Positions 1 through 8,092 of a stretch of DNA of 64,000 nt are shown in pieces; position 1 is the stretch's first letter; each line of letters starts with the position of its first letter. Source of the stretch: JANNPJ01 sp965200525 (GTDB taxonomy: Bacteria; Actinomycetota; Actinomycetes; Actinomycetales; Kineosporiaceae); assembly GCA_965200525.1 (NCBI GenBank), contig OZ241368.1:372001-436000 (forward strand), read 5' to 3'. The notes under the pieces are model-generated. The model had not been told where the DNA came from and did no database searches. It saw only the letters and a list, made by a program, of their open reading frames with translations. The position numbers and the translations under genes are program-made.

Positions 1-1
1 G

Positions 2-556
2 CGGATGCGCCCCGGCGACCACATCCTCATCACCGCCGCGGCCGGCAGTGTCGGCCGGGCGGCAATCCAGGTCGCCAATTACCTTGGTGCCGTGCCCATC
101 GCGATCACCCGGCACACGACGAGGAAGGACGGCCTGCTCGCGGCCGGCGCCGCCTCGGCCATCGCCACCGACCAGGAGGACGTCGTCGAAGCGGTTCGCC
201 GCCACACCGGTGGGGCCGGGGCCGACATCGTCCTCGACCTGGTCCAGGGCCTCGGCCAGCAGGATCTCCTGGCGGCCACCCGCCCGGGCGGAACATTGCT
301 GATCGCGGGCTTTTTGGATTCCCGTCCCACCCCGGCCCCGGCGGAAACGTCGTGCACGATCATCGGCTACCGGGGTTTCGAGCACACCCTTGACGACATC
401 GTCGTGCAGCGCATGCTGGCCTTCCTCAATGCCGGTGTCCGACTCGGCGCGCTTGAGCCCGCCATTGACACCGTGTTCGCCCTGACCGACATCGTCGAGG
501 CACACCGCCGGATCGAGAGCGGACGTCACCACGGGAAGATCATCGTCACGATCTAG
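2..556 (+). CDS. Zinc-type alcohol dehydrogenase / quinone oxidoreductase, C-terminal part (5' end outside window)
   Basis: The reading frame is open from the first bases of the window, so the N-terminal half (the GroES-like domain) lies upstream. What remains is the NAD(P)-binding Rossmann half of an MDR-family oxidoreductase. It begins with the usual PGD...LITAAAGSVG turn (visible residues 3-17) followed by AIQVA. The rest reads as the nucleotide fold and the C-terminal return to the catalytic domain, ending in GKIIVTI, as quinone oxidoreductase-type members do. These proteins are cytosolic NADPH-dependent reductases of quinones or enones. The substrate cannot be told from this part, and no zinc-binding residues are visible in it. 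Confidence 0.85.
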   Translation, partial: RMRPGDHILITAAAGSVGRAAIQVANYLGAVPIAITRHTTRKDGLLAAGAASAIATDQEDVVEAVRRHTGGAGADIVLDLVQGLGQQDLLAATRPGGTLLIAGFLDSRPTPAPAETSCTIIGYRGFEHTLDDIVVQRMLAFLNAGVRLGALEPAIDTVFALTDIVEAHRRIESGRHHGKIIVTI

Positions 557-1222
557 ATGCTTCGTGCTGGAGGTTCCACTGCCCCGACGAAATCGGTGAT
601 CCGTCGACAGCAGGAACTCCACACGTCGTCAGCATCGGGGCCGGTTCGGACTGCGAACCCGAGGCGCGACTATGGGCAGCCAGATCATTGGCGGCCGGCA
701 GTCGCCACGCGACCTCGGCAGCAGCCTCGAATGTGAGACGGATGCCAGCCATCCGTACCCAGGCCGGACCGCGTGTCATCGAGGCAGTCTCGCAGCTCAG
801 GTTGGGCTCATCGCGCTGAACGAGCTCGACTCACACCTCCTGCTCATCAGCCGGCCGGCTCACCGAGAGTGGATCTCTCGGCGTTGGAGCATGTCGAGGT
901 CGTTGCGCACCTCCCAGTGCGCGGCGATGCGACCCTCGCGAAGTCAGAACAAGACGGTGAGCCCCAACCGAGAGAGCGACCAGTACGGCGGCCGAGCCGG
1001 CCACCAGCACATTCGCCGACGACGGGCGGCCGCGAACGGAGACTGGCAGGGGCGACGTGGAATGGCGACAGGGCAGACCCCGTGGCACATTCGACGCAGT
1101 ACCCACGAACGTGTAAAAGTGCGCGTTCTGAGGTCCACAGCACAGCACAGCTCTATGCGCAGTCCTGAATGACCGCACGGCCAGCGTGTGCGGCGTGCCG
1201 GCGTCCAACCCGGGGAGGCTGC
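557..1222. other. Intergenic stretch with a degenerate SnoaL-like remnant
   Basis: No convincing full gene. On the minus strand, about 960 down to 860, the translation reads REGRIAAHWEVRNDLDM and then a stop. This resembles the C-terminal strand of SnoaL/polyketide-cyclase-like (NTF2-fold) proteins. It is preceded by an in-frame stop and no recognisable upstream domain, so it is at most a gene fragment. The rest of the stretch shows nothing I can interpret. The last 20 bases hold the ribosome-binding site of the kinase gene. Confidence 0.35.
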
Positions 1223-3247
1223 GTGAATCCCCCACCAGAACAGTCCCGTCTCGACTCGGTGGACGAGCGCCTCATCGCCGGCCGCTATCGGATCCGGCGC
1301 CTGCTGGGGCGCGGCGGGATGGGTGCCGTATGGGCCGCCCAGGACGAGATCCTGGGCCGCGAGGTCGCCATCAAGGAAGTCATCCCCGCGGCGGGGCTGT
1401 CCGGCGAGCAACAGGACATGGTCCGCGAGCGCACGATGCGCGAGGCCCGTGCGGCCGCGCGCGTGGATCACCCCGCGGCGGTGACGGTGTTCGACGTGGT
1501 CGAGGACGGGCACCATCCCTGGATCGTCATGCAGTTGCTGACCCCACGCACGCTGGCCGATGTCCTCGCCAAGGGCCAGACCCTGACGCCGCTGACCGCG
1601 GCCGGCATCGGAGTGGACCTGGTGGGAGCCCTGCAGGCCGCCCACCGAGCGGGGGTGTTGCACCGGGACGTCAAGCCGGCCAATGTGATGCTCTCCGAGA
1701 GCGGTCGGGCCGTACTGACCGACTTCGGGATCGCCAGCGTTGACGACGACCCAACCCTGACCGCGAGCGGCATGCTGGTGGGTTCACCCGGCTACATGTC
1801 GCCCGAACGGGCCCGAGGTGAGCGTCCGACCCCCGCCTCGGACCTGTGGTCCCTGGGGGCCACCCTCTACGCCGCGGTGGAAGGGCGCTCGCCCTTCCGC
1901 CGTGAGGGGCAGTTGCTCACGCTCAACGCGGTCATCACCGAGCCGGCTCCACCCGCCCGCCACGGCGGCCCTCTGCGGCCGGTGATCGCCGCACTGCTGG
2001 CTCGTGACCCCGCCGAACGTCCCAGCGCCGCCGAGGTCGAGGCGGTGCTCACCGCTATCCGGGACCCGAGCGGGCAGCCGGCACCGGACGACGACCCCGC
2101 GAGCCCCGGCAGCAGCGACCTCGAGGCCGATGCCACGTTCATGGCCTGGCGGGAGGCGGCAACCGAGCCGGCCGCGCCCCTGCGTGCCCATGGGCGCACC
2201 CCCAGCGCCGCGGCCAAGCCGTTGCCCTCCCCCTCGCCCGTGTCTTCCTCGCCCGAAGCGTCCTCGCCAGTACCGACGACGCCCGCGCAGCATCCGCCCG
2301 CGCATCCCCCCGCTGCGCCGCAGGCCGCGCCGCCTGCTGCGCCCCTGCCTACGGCCGCGACGCCGGCTTCCGACCTGCAGGCCTCGCCTGGGCCGTTCAC
2401 GGCGCCGGTCGAACCGCAGGCGCGGCCCGCACCGACGATCGCGGAAACCACGCCCGCCCCTGCCCGTAGTGCTCCCATAGCTGGGACCACCGCAGCGGCT
2501 GGTCGCCCGCACCCCGGGCCCTCGCCCAGCCACCGCAGTCGCCTGCTCTTCGCGGCCGCGAGCGCCGCCATCCTCGTTCTGGCCCTGGCCCTGTGGCTGG
2601 CCCCCTCGCGCCACGATCGAGCCACGTCCAGCAGTGCAGGAGCGAAGGTCGGCGCCCAGCACACCGCCGCCGCCGCGACAGCGGCGCCCGCCACCAGTTC
2701 GCCCAGCCCGTCCGCCACGCCCGCTCACAGCGCATCGAGTGCCGCAACGAGCGCCCCCGCCACCGTTCGTGCGACGTCCACGTCCCGATCGACCTCGGCG
2801 CCCTCAGACACCCCGCCCGGGTTTCGGATCTGGCGCGACCCCAGCGGCTTCTCCGTTGCCGTGCTCGCCGGGTGGACGCGCAGCACCAAGTCCAGCAGCG
2901 TCTACTTCCGCGAGCCGAACGGGCGTAGCTACCTGCAGATCGATCAGACCACCCATCCCAAGGCCGATGCTCTACGCGACTGGCAGAACCAGGAATCCTC
3001 GGCGGCCCAGCGCTTTGCTCACTACCACCGGATCCGGTTGCAGAAGGTCGAGTACCGCGGCTGGAACGCCGCCGACTGGGAGTTCACCTGGCGCCCTGCC
3101 GGAGGAACCCTTCACGTCCTGAGCCGCAACATCCGGGTGAACAGCTCACGGGCCTACGCCCTGTACTGGTCGGTGCCGGCCTCGTCATGGCAGGAACGTC
3201 AGCACGACCTGAGCACCATCGAGGACACCTTCACACCGGCAAAGTGA
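1223..3247 (+). CDS. Membrane-anchored serine/threonine protein kinase (PknB/Hanks type)
   Basis: About 674 residues. The N-terminal kinase domain shows the glycine loop GRGGMGAVW (29-37), the ATP-anchoring Lys of VAIKEV (51), HRDVKPAN (about 147), DFG (about 166) and GSPGYMSPERA in the activation segment, so it should be active. A long Pro/Ala/Ser-rich linker (about 290-435) leads to one membrane helix (about 440-460). A second low-complexity stretch and a compact extracellular domain of about 140 residues follow; the latter probably senses something outside the cell. GTG at 1223 is chosen because GGGGAGG sits just upstream (1212-1218), and the kinase fold starts 17 residues later. An earlier in-frame start at 1169 has no ribosome-binding site. 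Substrates are unknown. Confidence 0.93.
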   Translation: MNPPPEQSRLDSVDERLIAGRYRIRRLLGRGGMGAVWAAQDEILGREVAIKEVIPAAGLSGEQQDMVRERTMREARAAARVDHPAAVTVFDVVEDGHHPWIVMQLLTPRTLADVLAKGQTLTPLTAAGIGVDLVGALQAAHRAGVLHRDVKPANVMLSESGRAVLTDFGIASVDDDPTLTASGMLVGSPGYMSPERARGERPTPASDLWSLGATLYAAVEGRSPFRREGQLLTLNAVITEPAPPARHGGPLRPVIAALLARDPAERPSAAEVEAVLTAIRDPSGQPAPDDDPASPGSSDLEADATFMAWREAATEPAAPLRAHGRTPSAAAKPLPSPSPVSSSPEASSPVPTTPAQHPPAHPPAAPQAAPPAAPLPTAATPASDLQASPGPFTAPVEPQARPAPTIAETTPAPARSAPIAGTTAAAGRPHPGPSPSHRSRLLFAAASAAILVLALALWLAPSRHDRATSSSAGAKVGAQHTAAAATAAPATSSPSPSATPAHSASSAATSAPATVRATSTSRSTSAPSDTPPGFRIWRDPSGFSVAVLAGWTRSTKSSSVYFREPNGRSYLQIDQTTHPKADALRDWQNQESSAAQRFAHYHRIRLQKVEYRGWNAADWEFTWRPAGGTLHVLSRNIRVNSSRAYALYWSVPASSWQERQHDLSTIEDTFTPAK

Positions 3248-3272
3248 CCTGCGCCGGGACGAATTCGGGCGG

Positions 3273-3311
3273 CCGCGCGATCTGAGGGCCCCTGCCCTGA
3301 CCGGCGCGCGG
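3273..3311 (+). terminator. Candidate terminator after the kinase gene
   Basis: Nested inverted repeats: CCGCGCG (3273-3279) pairs with CGCGCGG (3305-3311), and inside it AGGGC (3285-3289) pairs with GCCCT (3294-3298) across a 4-base loop. There is no T-tract, as is common in high-GC actinomycetes. Confidence 0.4.
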
Positions 3312-3435
3312 AGTGAACCGCCGGGCGCCGGGCGATCTCGGGCGGGGCGGTGATCATTGAGCCCCCCGCGGGTGACGCGAAGGCCGCCGGCCCCTCGATC
3401 TCAGGAGGCAGACACCGGGATGGGCGGGCGTGGGG

Positions 3436-3850
3436 TCAGGCGTCAACTTCGTCGGCGTAGGGCACGGGACGGCCAAGGTGAAGGTCGGCGCAGCGCTCGT
3501 TCAGGGCCTGCACGGCGATGTCGTGTTCGTACGAGCTCCAGTGGGCCCCGTCGTAGACGTAGTCATGCAGCTCCGGGAGCCGGTGACTGCCCCCCCATCT
3601 CGAAGTAGGCGGCGCACAGGTGCTCCAGCGACATGTCAGCGATGGCCAGCCCAGCCTGCAGCGACAGCCCGCCGCGGCACAGGGTGTCGCGCGGGCCCGG
3701 CCGTGATGTCTGCCCTACCTCGGTGGAGCGTTCGATGCCGGCCAGGGCTTCCTGGGCCGCCTGGGCCGCCTGGGCCGCCTGGGCCGTGAGTGCGACCTGA
3801 TCAGCTCCGAGGACCCATGGACCTGAAGGTCCGGGGGGGGGGTGACGCAC
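3436..3850 (-). pseudogene. Small conserved hypothetical protein, frameshifted at a C7/G7 run
   Basis: Two minus-strand frames join into one sensible protein if the seven-base run at 3590-3596 is read as six. The upstream part reads ADMSLEHLCAAYFEMGG. The downstream part continues SHRLPELHDYVYDGAHWSSY and ends in PYADEVDA at a TGA (3436-3438). I do not recognise the family. The N-terminal region is Gln/Ala-rich because of a 9-base tandem repeat (3751-3786, four copies). The 5' end is uncertain: a G10 run at 3833-3842 may hide another indel, and 3850 is only the first in-frame GTG. The gene is either decaying or, more simply, broken by homopolymer miscalls. Confidence 0.5.
3751..3786. repeat. 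Four tandem copies of a 9-base unit
   Basis: CCTGGGCCG is repeated four times without interruption. Read on the minus strand it encodes the Ala-Gln-Ala repeats of the frameshifted small gene. Confidence 0.85.
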
Positions 3851-4728
3851 CCACCTGAATCATGATCACCTGAGCTCACACCGGTGGACTTGCTACAAGC
3901 GCTCGCCGCCACCGGTCCGGGGCAACCACTCGTCCCACCGCTGTCGCCGGTTTCATTGAAGCCGCTGGTGGGGTTGCTGGAAAATTCGTTCGTGTCTGCC
4001 ACATGATGCCTTCCACAGGTCTCAAGGGGAACGCGAACGACCTGTCGAAGACACCCGACATAGGCCAAGACGCCGATCCCCTGCACGTTCCCCCGGCCGA
4101 ATCCTCGAGCGCGTGCAGCGTTCGACGGGACGGCTGGGGCTGCACCAAGGCCGTTGCTGAGCCCAGGAGACCAATGATCGGCGATATCGCGGGAGTGCTG
4201 CCGCCGAGGCGACAACCACAGAACTCGACGATAGCCCAGATCGGTCGTCCAGCCACCCGGAGCAGCACATGTGCACCCCAGCCGGTAGACGCGGTGTTGG
4301 CCGGCCCCCATCACCGACCATCGGGCACGCAGATCCGAGATGCCGAACAGATCAACGGTCGCTGGCGCCCCCCTTCTGCCGCTAAGAAAAGAAGGACGCC
4401 AGGACCCGAGGTGCACGGCCTCTGCTTCACCAGGCCCCCAAAGCCACTGTGTCAGCTTGTCGAAGACCCGCACGATGAGAGCATCCGCTTCGCGGTACCG
4501 GGCCAGACGGGGCCGGGTCAGGCCCTCGCCGGGACGCTTGGCACGCCGGGGCCGGGCATCGATCCGCGCCGGACGACGGCGCCCTGGCGCAGGCCCGCGG
4601 CGTGCGTGTGGCGCCGGACGGTGCGGGCCTTGGTGCGGGTCGCCCGGTAGGAGCCTGAGCCGGCCGCTGAGCACGGCCAGGATGCACACGGCCACGAGCG
4701 CGCCTCGGTCACGGCATAGTTGGTCGGC
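3851..4728. other. Long stretch without a supportable gene
   Basis: About 880 bases. Open frames exist on both strands, the longest on the minus strand across almost the whole stretch. Their translations are rich in Arg/Pro/Ser, show no domain I recognise, and lack a start with a ribosome-binding site. I see no inverted repeats of a mobile element. It may be decayed coding sequence. Confidence 0.4.
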
Positions 4729-5265
4729 ATGGCGGAAAGCGTGAACGACGAGCAAGGCCGGCCCGAGCCTCCCCTGGCCGGTACGGAAGTCGAGACCCTG
4801 CTGGGTTTTCTGGAATATCAGCGCGCCACCCTGGCCTGGAAGTGTGCCGGTCTGGACGACGAACAGCTACGCCGCACGCTCGCTCCGACCTCGATGTCCC
4901 TGGCCGGCATGCTCAAACACCTGGCCCGGGTGGAGGACAACTGGTTCGGCGAGGTGGTGGCCGAGGCCCCGCCGCGCCCACCGTGGGCCGACATGCCGTG
5001 GGCCGCGGAGTGGGAGAACTGCGCCGCGGACACCGGCGAACAGTTGCGCCAGCTGTGGGCCGGGCGGGTCGAGGCGTCGCGGCGGGTCGTGGCGGCACAG
5101 CTCGACGCGGGTCCGGCCGCCCTCGACGGCACGCATCCGGCGTGGGGCGGGCAGGGCCGGCCCTCACTGCGCTGGGTTCTGGTGCACATGATCGAGGAGT
5201 ACGCCCGGCACAACGGGCACGCCGACCTGCTGCGCGAGTCGATCGACGGTGAGAGCGGCGAGTGA
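4729..5265 (+). CDS. DinB-like (DUF664) protein
   Basis: 178 residues with the four-helix DinB/YfiT fold pattern. It has an N-terminal LGFLEYQRATLAWKCAGL helix, MLKHLARVEDNWF with a candidate metal His, and a C-terminal HMIEEYARHNGHADLLRE helix with three His. In this superfamily three His bind a divalent metal, and actinobacterial members often use mycothiol as the thiol. The actual substrate is unknown. ATG at 4729 is preferred; TTG at 4720 is in frame but adds only three residues. The upstream TAGTTG, six bases from the ATG, is close to the leaderless promoter pattern seen elsewhere in the window. Confidence 0.85.
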   Translation: MAESVNDEQGRPEPPLAGTEVETLLGFLEYQRATLAWKCAGLDDEQLRRTLAPTSMSLAGMLKHLARVEDNWFGEVVAEAPPRPPWADMPWAAEWENCAADTGEQLRQLWAGRVEASRRVVAAQLDAGPAALDGTHPAWGGQGRPSLRWVLVHMIEEYARHNGHADLLRESIDGESGE

Positions 5266-5311
5266 CGGCTACCGGGTGATCGCAGGACGGTCCCTCAAAG
5301 CCGGCCCGCGA

Positions 5312-5338
5312 CCGGGACGTCATCAGGTGACGCCCCGG
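5312..5338. terminator. Candidate bidirectional terminator between convergent genes
   Basis: CCGGG-A-CGTCA (5312-5322) pairs with TGACG-C-CCCGG (5328-5338), with one mismatch and a 5-base loop. It lies between the DinB-like gene and the converging propeller gene. Confidence 0.4.
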
Positions 5339-5364
5339 CCGCAGGCGATGGTCAGTCCTTCAGG

Positions 5365-6753
5365 TCAGGACCTCTTCGGGAACCGGTGCAGGAACAGGTC
5401 GTCGACGCCGACCGGGCCCTCGATCAGGTTGTGCGCCTGAGAGTCGAAGACCACGGTGCCGCCACCGGCCGTGATGTCTGTACCGGAGGAGCCGCTCGGA
5501 CCATCGGACGGCCCTCCGTCGACACCGATCGACGCCTCGGAGATCCAGGTGCTCTTCAAATCCCGGACGAAGACGTCGGGCGATTCGTTAGTGTCACCCG
5601 TGACGATCTGGTCGTCGTAGGACTGGAAGGCCACCGACCGGCCGTCCGGCGAGATCGTCGCATTGCCGCTGTCCCCGCTGGTCACCCCGCCGTCCACCTG
5701 GTGGGCGACCAGCTGGGTCAGGCCGGTCTTGCGGTCGTAGGCGTACACCTGGTTGGTGACGCCGGTGTCCTGCGGGACCAGGCCCGTGAGTGCATAACCC
5801 TGGTAGGCGATGTACCTGCCGTTGGCCGAGATACTCGGCTGGCTGGCGCCCTGCTGATTGTCCGTGCCGCCTCCGGTGGCCTGCTGGCCGTCGGGTCCGA
5901 CCGACACCCGGGTGGTCCGGTGGTCGGCCAGGGTGTGGACGAAGATGTCGAGCAGGCCGTTGGTGTCCCCCGCCACCAGGTTGTCGGCCCCGGACTCGAA
6001 CACCACTGTCTTGCCGTCCGCAGACACCTGCGGGCCGACCGACAGTGCCAGATCCGGGTGGGCAGTGTTGGCGCTCTGCTCGCCGGCCGAAGACACGCTG
6101 ATCAGGGTGACTTTCCCGGTGGAGCGCTTCCAGACGAAGACGTCATTGACGCCATTGGTGTCGCCGGGCACCAGGTCCGCGTGCGAGGACCGGAAGGCGA
6201 TCACCGAGCCGTCCTCCGAGATCGACGCTTCGACGTCGTTGCCGTTGTCGCCGGCGGCGCGATTCTTGGAGATCAGCCGGGTGATCTTGTTCGTCCTGAG
6301 GTCCTTGACGAAGATCTCGTTGGCGCCTCTCGCCTGGTCGTCGCCCGCGACCAGGTTTTTCGCGGTGGACTCGAAGACGACGTAGCGACCGTTGTCGCTG
6401 ATGTCCGGCGAGGTGCTGTCGCCGTTGGCCGCGGCGCCGTCCAGGCCGGTCGAGACCTTGGTGATGGCCCCGGTCCGGTTGTCCTTGACGAAGACGTCCC
6501 AGTGGCTGTCGCTGGAATCGCTGCCCGTGAGATTGGTGGCCAGCGACATGAAGGTGACGTACCGGCCGTCCGACGTGATCGACGGAACCCAGCTCTGGGC
6601 GTTCGCGACTCCCCCACCAGGCGGCGCGGTGACCAGTTCGGTGGCGCCGTTCGATGCAGCCGCCAGGGCAGGCGAGGCGGCCAGGCCGGTGACGGCCAGG
6701 GTTGAGATGGCTACCGCGGCCAGGCCGCGATGAAGTGACACTCGTTGCTGCAC
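5365..6753 (-). CDS. Secreted PD40/TolB-like beta-propeller protein
   Basis: About 462 residues. A signal peptide is visible at the N-terminus: basic QQRVSLHRG, then a hydrophobic core ending ASPALAAA (about 1-32). The mature protein is a run of seven similar repeats of about 50-55 residues. Each opens with YVVFES/VIAFRS/TVVFES-type strands and contains GDTNG..D(I/V)FV followed by a Thr-rich strand and a Val-Ser ending. This is the PD40 (WD40-like) layout of a seven-bladed propeller. No catalytic domain is attached, so a binding or scaffolding role outside the cell is likely. GTG at 6753 is chosen because GGGGGA precedes it and the signal peptide starts there. The frame stays open upstream to 6996 but that part is not signal-like. 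Confidence 0.85.
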   Translation of the reverse strand: MQQRVSLHRGLAAVAISTLAVTGLAASPALAAASNGATELVTAPPGGGVANAQSWVPSITSDGRYVTFMSLATNLTGSDSSDSHWDVFVKDNRTGAITKVSTGLDGAAANGDSTSPDISDNGRYVVFESTAKNLVAGDDQARGANEIFVKDLRTNKITRLISKNRAAGDNGNDVEASISEDGSVIAFRSSHADLVPGDTNGVNDVFVWKRSTGKVTLISVSSAGEQSANTAHPDLALSVGPQVSADGKTVVFESGADNLVAGDTNGLLDIFVHTLADHRTTRVSVGPDGQQATGGGTDNQQGASQPSISANGRYIAYQGYALTGLVPQDTGVTNQVYAYDRKTGLTQLVAHQVDGGVTSGDSGNATISPDGRSVAFQSYDDQIVTGDTNESPDVFVRDLKSTWISEASIGVDGGPSDGPSGSSGTDITAGGGTVVFDSQAHNLIEGPVGVDDLFLHRFPKRS

Positions 6754-7010
6754 GGTGGTTCCCCCACACTGTAGTTCCGACTCGGAATCCCCCCGAGGGA
6801 TAGCGACCTGGACCGGCCCTGAAGGGGCCGGGTCGGTCGCCGGTGGTGTCATCGTGGCCGCCTGAACAAACGTTACAAACCTGAGGGAAATATCTAAAAC
6901 GGGCGCCGACGAGGGCGGATGTCCGGCTTCCCACTCAGTGACAGTCCAGCGGAGAACCGTTGCGGGCCGTCCCGAGTGGCGCGTACGGCCACACACCGCA
7001 GCACTGATTC

Positions 7011-7040
7011 AGGAACGATTGTTCTTGACTGATCGTTCCT
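7011..7040. promoter_or_regulatory. Probable TetR operator overlapping the -35 box
   Basis: A perfect 9-base inverted repeat, AGGAACGAT (7011-7019) and ATCGTTCCT (7032-7040), separated by 12 bases. The -35 box TTGACT (7025-7030) lies inside it, the classic position for autorepression by a TetR protein. Confidence 0.7.
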
Positions 7041-7053
7041 CAATGCCTAAAGT
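7025..7053 (+). promoter_or_regulatory. Sigma-70-type promoter of the TetR gene (leaderless)
   Basis: TTGACT (7025-7030), a 17-base spacer and TAAAGT (7048-7053). Transcription would start about at the ATG at 7060, giving a leaderless mRNA. Confidence 0.75.
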
Positions 7054-7059
7054 TGCGGT

Positions 7060-7518
7060 ATGGGACGTCCTCGAGGCTTTGACGAGCAGGAGGTCACTGC
7101 TGCGGCGGCAGCCCTGTTCGCCGAACGTGCCTACGACGGGCTCTCGATCGACGACCTGGTCGGTCACCTCGGAGTGCACCGCAACAGCCTCTACAAGACG
7201 TTCGGCAGCAAGCGTGGCCTGTACCTGGCGGCTCTGCGCTGGTACCTGGAGCACGAACTGGCCCCGCTGATGGTCCAGCTCGTGGCTACGGCCGACCCAT
7301 TGCGGGCCATCACTCAGGCCGGTACGGGCTGGGACCTGCTCCTCCTGGCCGCCGCCGAACGCGCGCCGGTCGATCCCGAGGTCGCCGCGCTCGTGGGCGA
7401 CGTCCTGACCCGGCTCGACCAGTCCTGGCCACCGGGGCAGTCCGCAGCGGAGCTGAGCGCTCTGCTGCTGGGCGCCCGGCTGCGCGCCCGCGCACTGGAG
7501 CAGCTCTCACCACCCTGA
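7060..7518 (+). CDS. TetR-family transcriptional regulator
   Basis: 152 residues. The N-terminal helix-turn-helix is clear: ALFAERAYDGLSIDDLVGHLGVHRNSLYKTFGSKRGLY (about 18-55). The ligand-binding part is short for the family (about 95 residues instead of 130-150), so the ligand cavity or dimer interface may be reduced. There is no ribosome-binding site, but a promoter is placed so that the transcript begins at the ATG. The inverted repeat over the -35 box suggests it represses itself. The next gene (7594) follows on the same strand after 75 bases and may be a co-transcribed target. Confidence 0.9.
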   Translation: MGRPRGFDEQEVTAAAAALFAERAYDGLSIDDLVGHLGVHRNSLYKTFGSKRGLYLAALRWYLEHELAPLMVQLVATADPLRAITQAGTGWDLLLLAAAERAPVDPEVAALVGDVLTRLDQSWPPGQSAAELSALLLGARLRARALEQLSPP

Positions 7519-7593
7519 CCCAGCCCGGCGATCCATGCCCGGGACCGCTCGCGGCGCGCTGCACCGGCGCACCGCCGACCGAAGGAGTCACCC

Positions 7594-7947
7594 ATGGCCC
7601 GCATCACCATCGAGGCAGGAAACCTCGTCGTGCAGATCGAAGGTCTCGACAAGCTCTGGTCACTGACCAGCCGCCTGCAGATTCCCCTGGCCAACGTCCG
7701 CGGCGCCACCGCCGATCCCGGCATCGTCCGCGACCCCAAGGGCCTGCGAGGTCCGGGAGCCCATCTGCCCGGGGTGATCACCGCCGGCACCTTCCACCTC
7801 GACGGCGAGCGCGTCTTCTGGGACGTCCATAACGGCACCAAAGCGGTGGTGATCGAACTGGCCGACGAGCGTTACGCCCGGCTCGTGGTCGAGGTCGACG
7901 ACCCGCCCGCCGCCGTCAGCCTCATCGAGCAGGCAATCACGCCCTGA
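7594..7947 (+). CDS. Conserved hypothetical protein, PH-like fold suspected
   Basis: 117 residues, well-spaced GAAGGAG ribosome-binding site before ATG. The sequence alternates short beta strands (ITIEAGNLVVQIEG, GTFHLDGERVFWDVHN, AVVIELADERYARLVVEVD) and ends in a helix (AAVSLIEQAI). This is the general pattern of small bacterial PH-like proteins. There are no catalytic motifs or membrane segments. Its position after the TetR gene suggests common control. The function is unknown. Confidence 0.75.
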   Translation: MARITIEAGNLVVQIEGLDKLWSLTSRLQIPLANVRGATADPGIVRDPKGLRGPGAHLPGVITAGTFHLDGERVFWDVHNGTKAVVIELADERYARLVVEVDDPPAAVSLIEQAITP

Positions 7948-8092
7948 CCCGGCAGGAACGCGCGCAGCCCGGCCGAACGTCCCCATGGGTTGAGCGAGAA
8001 CGATCTGCGTCGACTCAGATGAGGAGGACGACCAGGCGTGCCTGACCTCACGGACCGCCCGGAAGTTCGCACGAGCCTGGGTTTGGGAGCCC

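Larger units (their letters stand above)
6754..7059. other. Divergent intergenic region, propeller gene / TetR gene
   Basis: Holds the ribosome-binding site of the propeller gene (GGGGGA next to 6753) and the promoter and operator of the TetR gene (7011-7053). No gene is supported here. Confidence 0.6.

Noticed and set aside
3751..3786. Possible CRISPR-like or VNTR repeat
   Set aside because: Only four 9-base units with no spacers; it is coding microsatellite-like sequence in a Gln/Ala stretch.
3715..4755. A 346-codon open frame on the minus strand
   Set aside because: Arg/Pro-rich with no domain, no ribosome-binding site, overlapping frames of equal quality on both strands; long open frames are common by chance at this GC content.
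5386..6705. A 439-codon + frame opposite the propeller gene
   Set aside because: Exact antisense of a protein with clear PD40 repeats and signal peptide; composition is that of a shadow frame.
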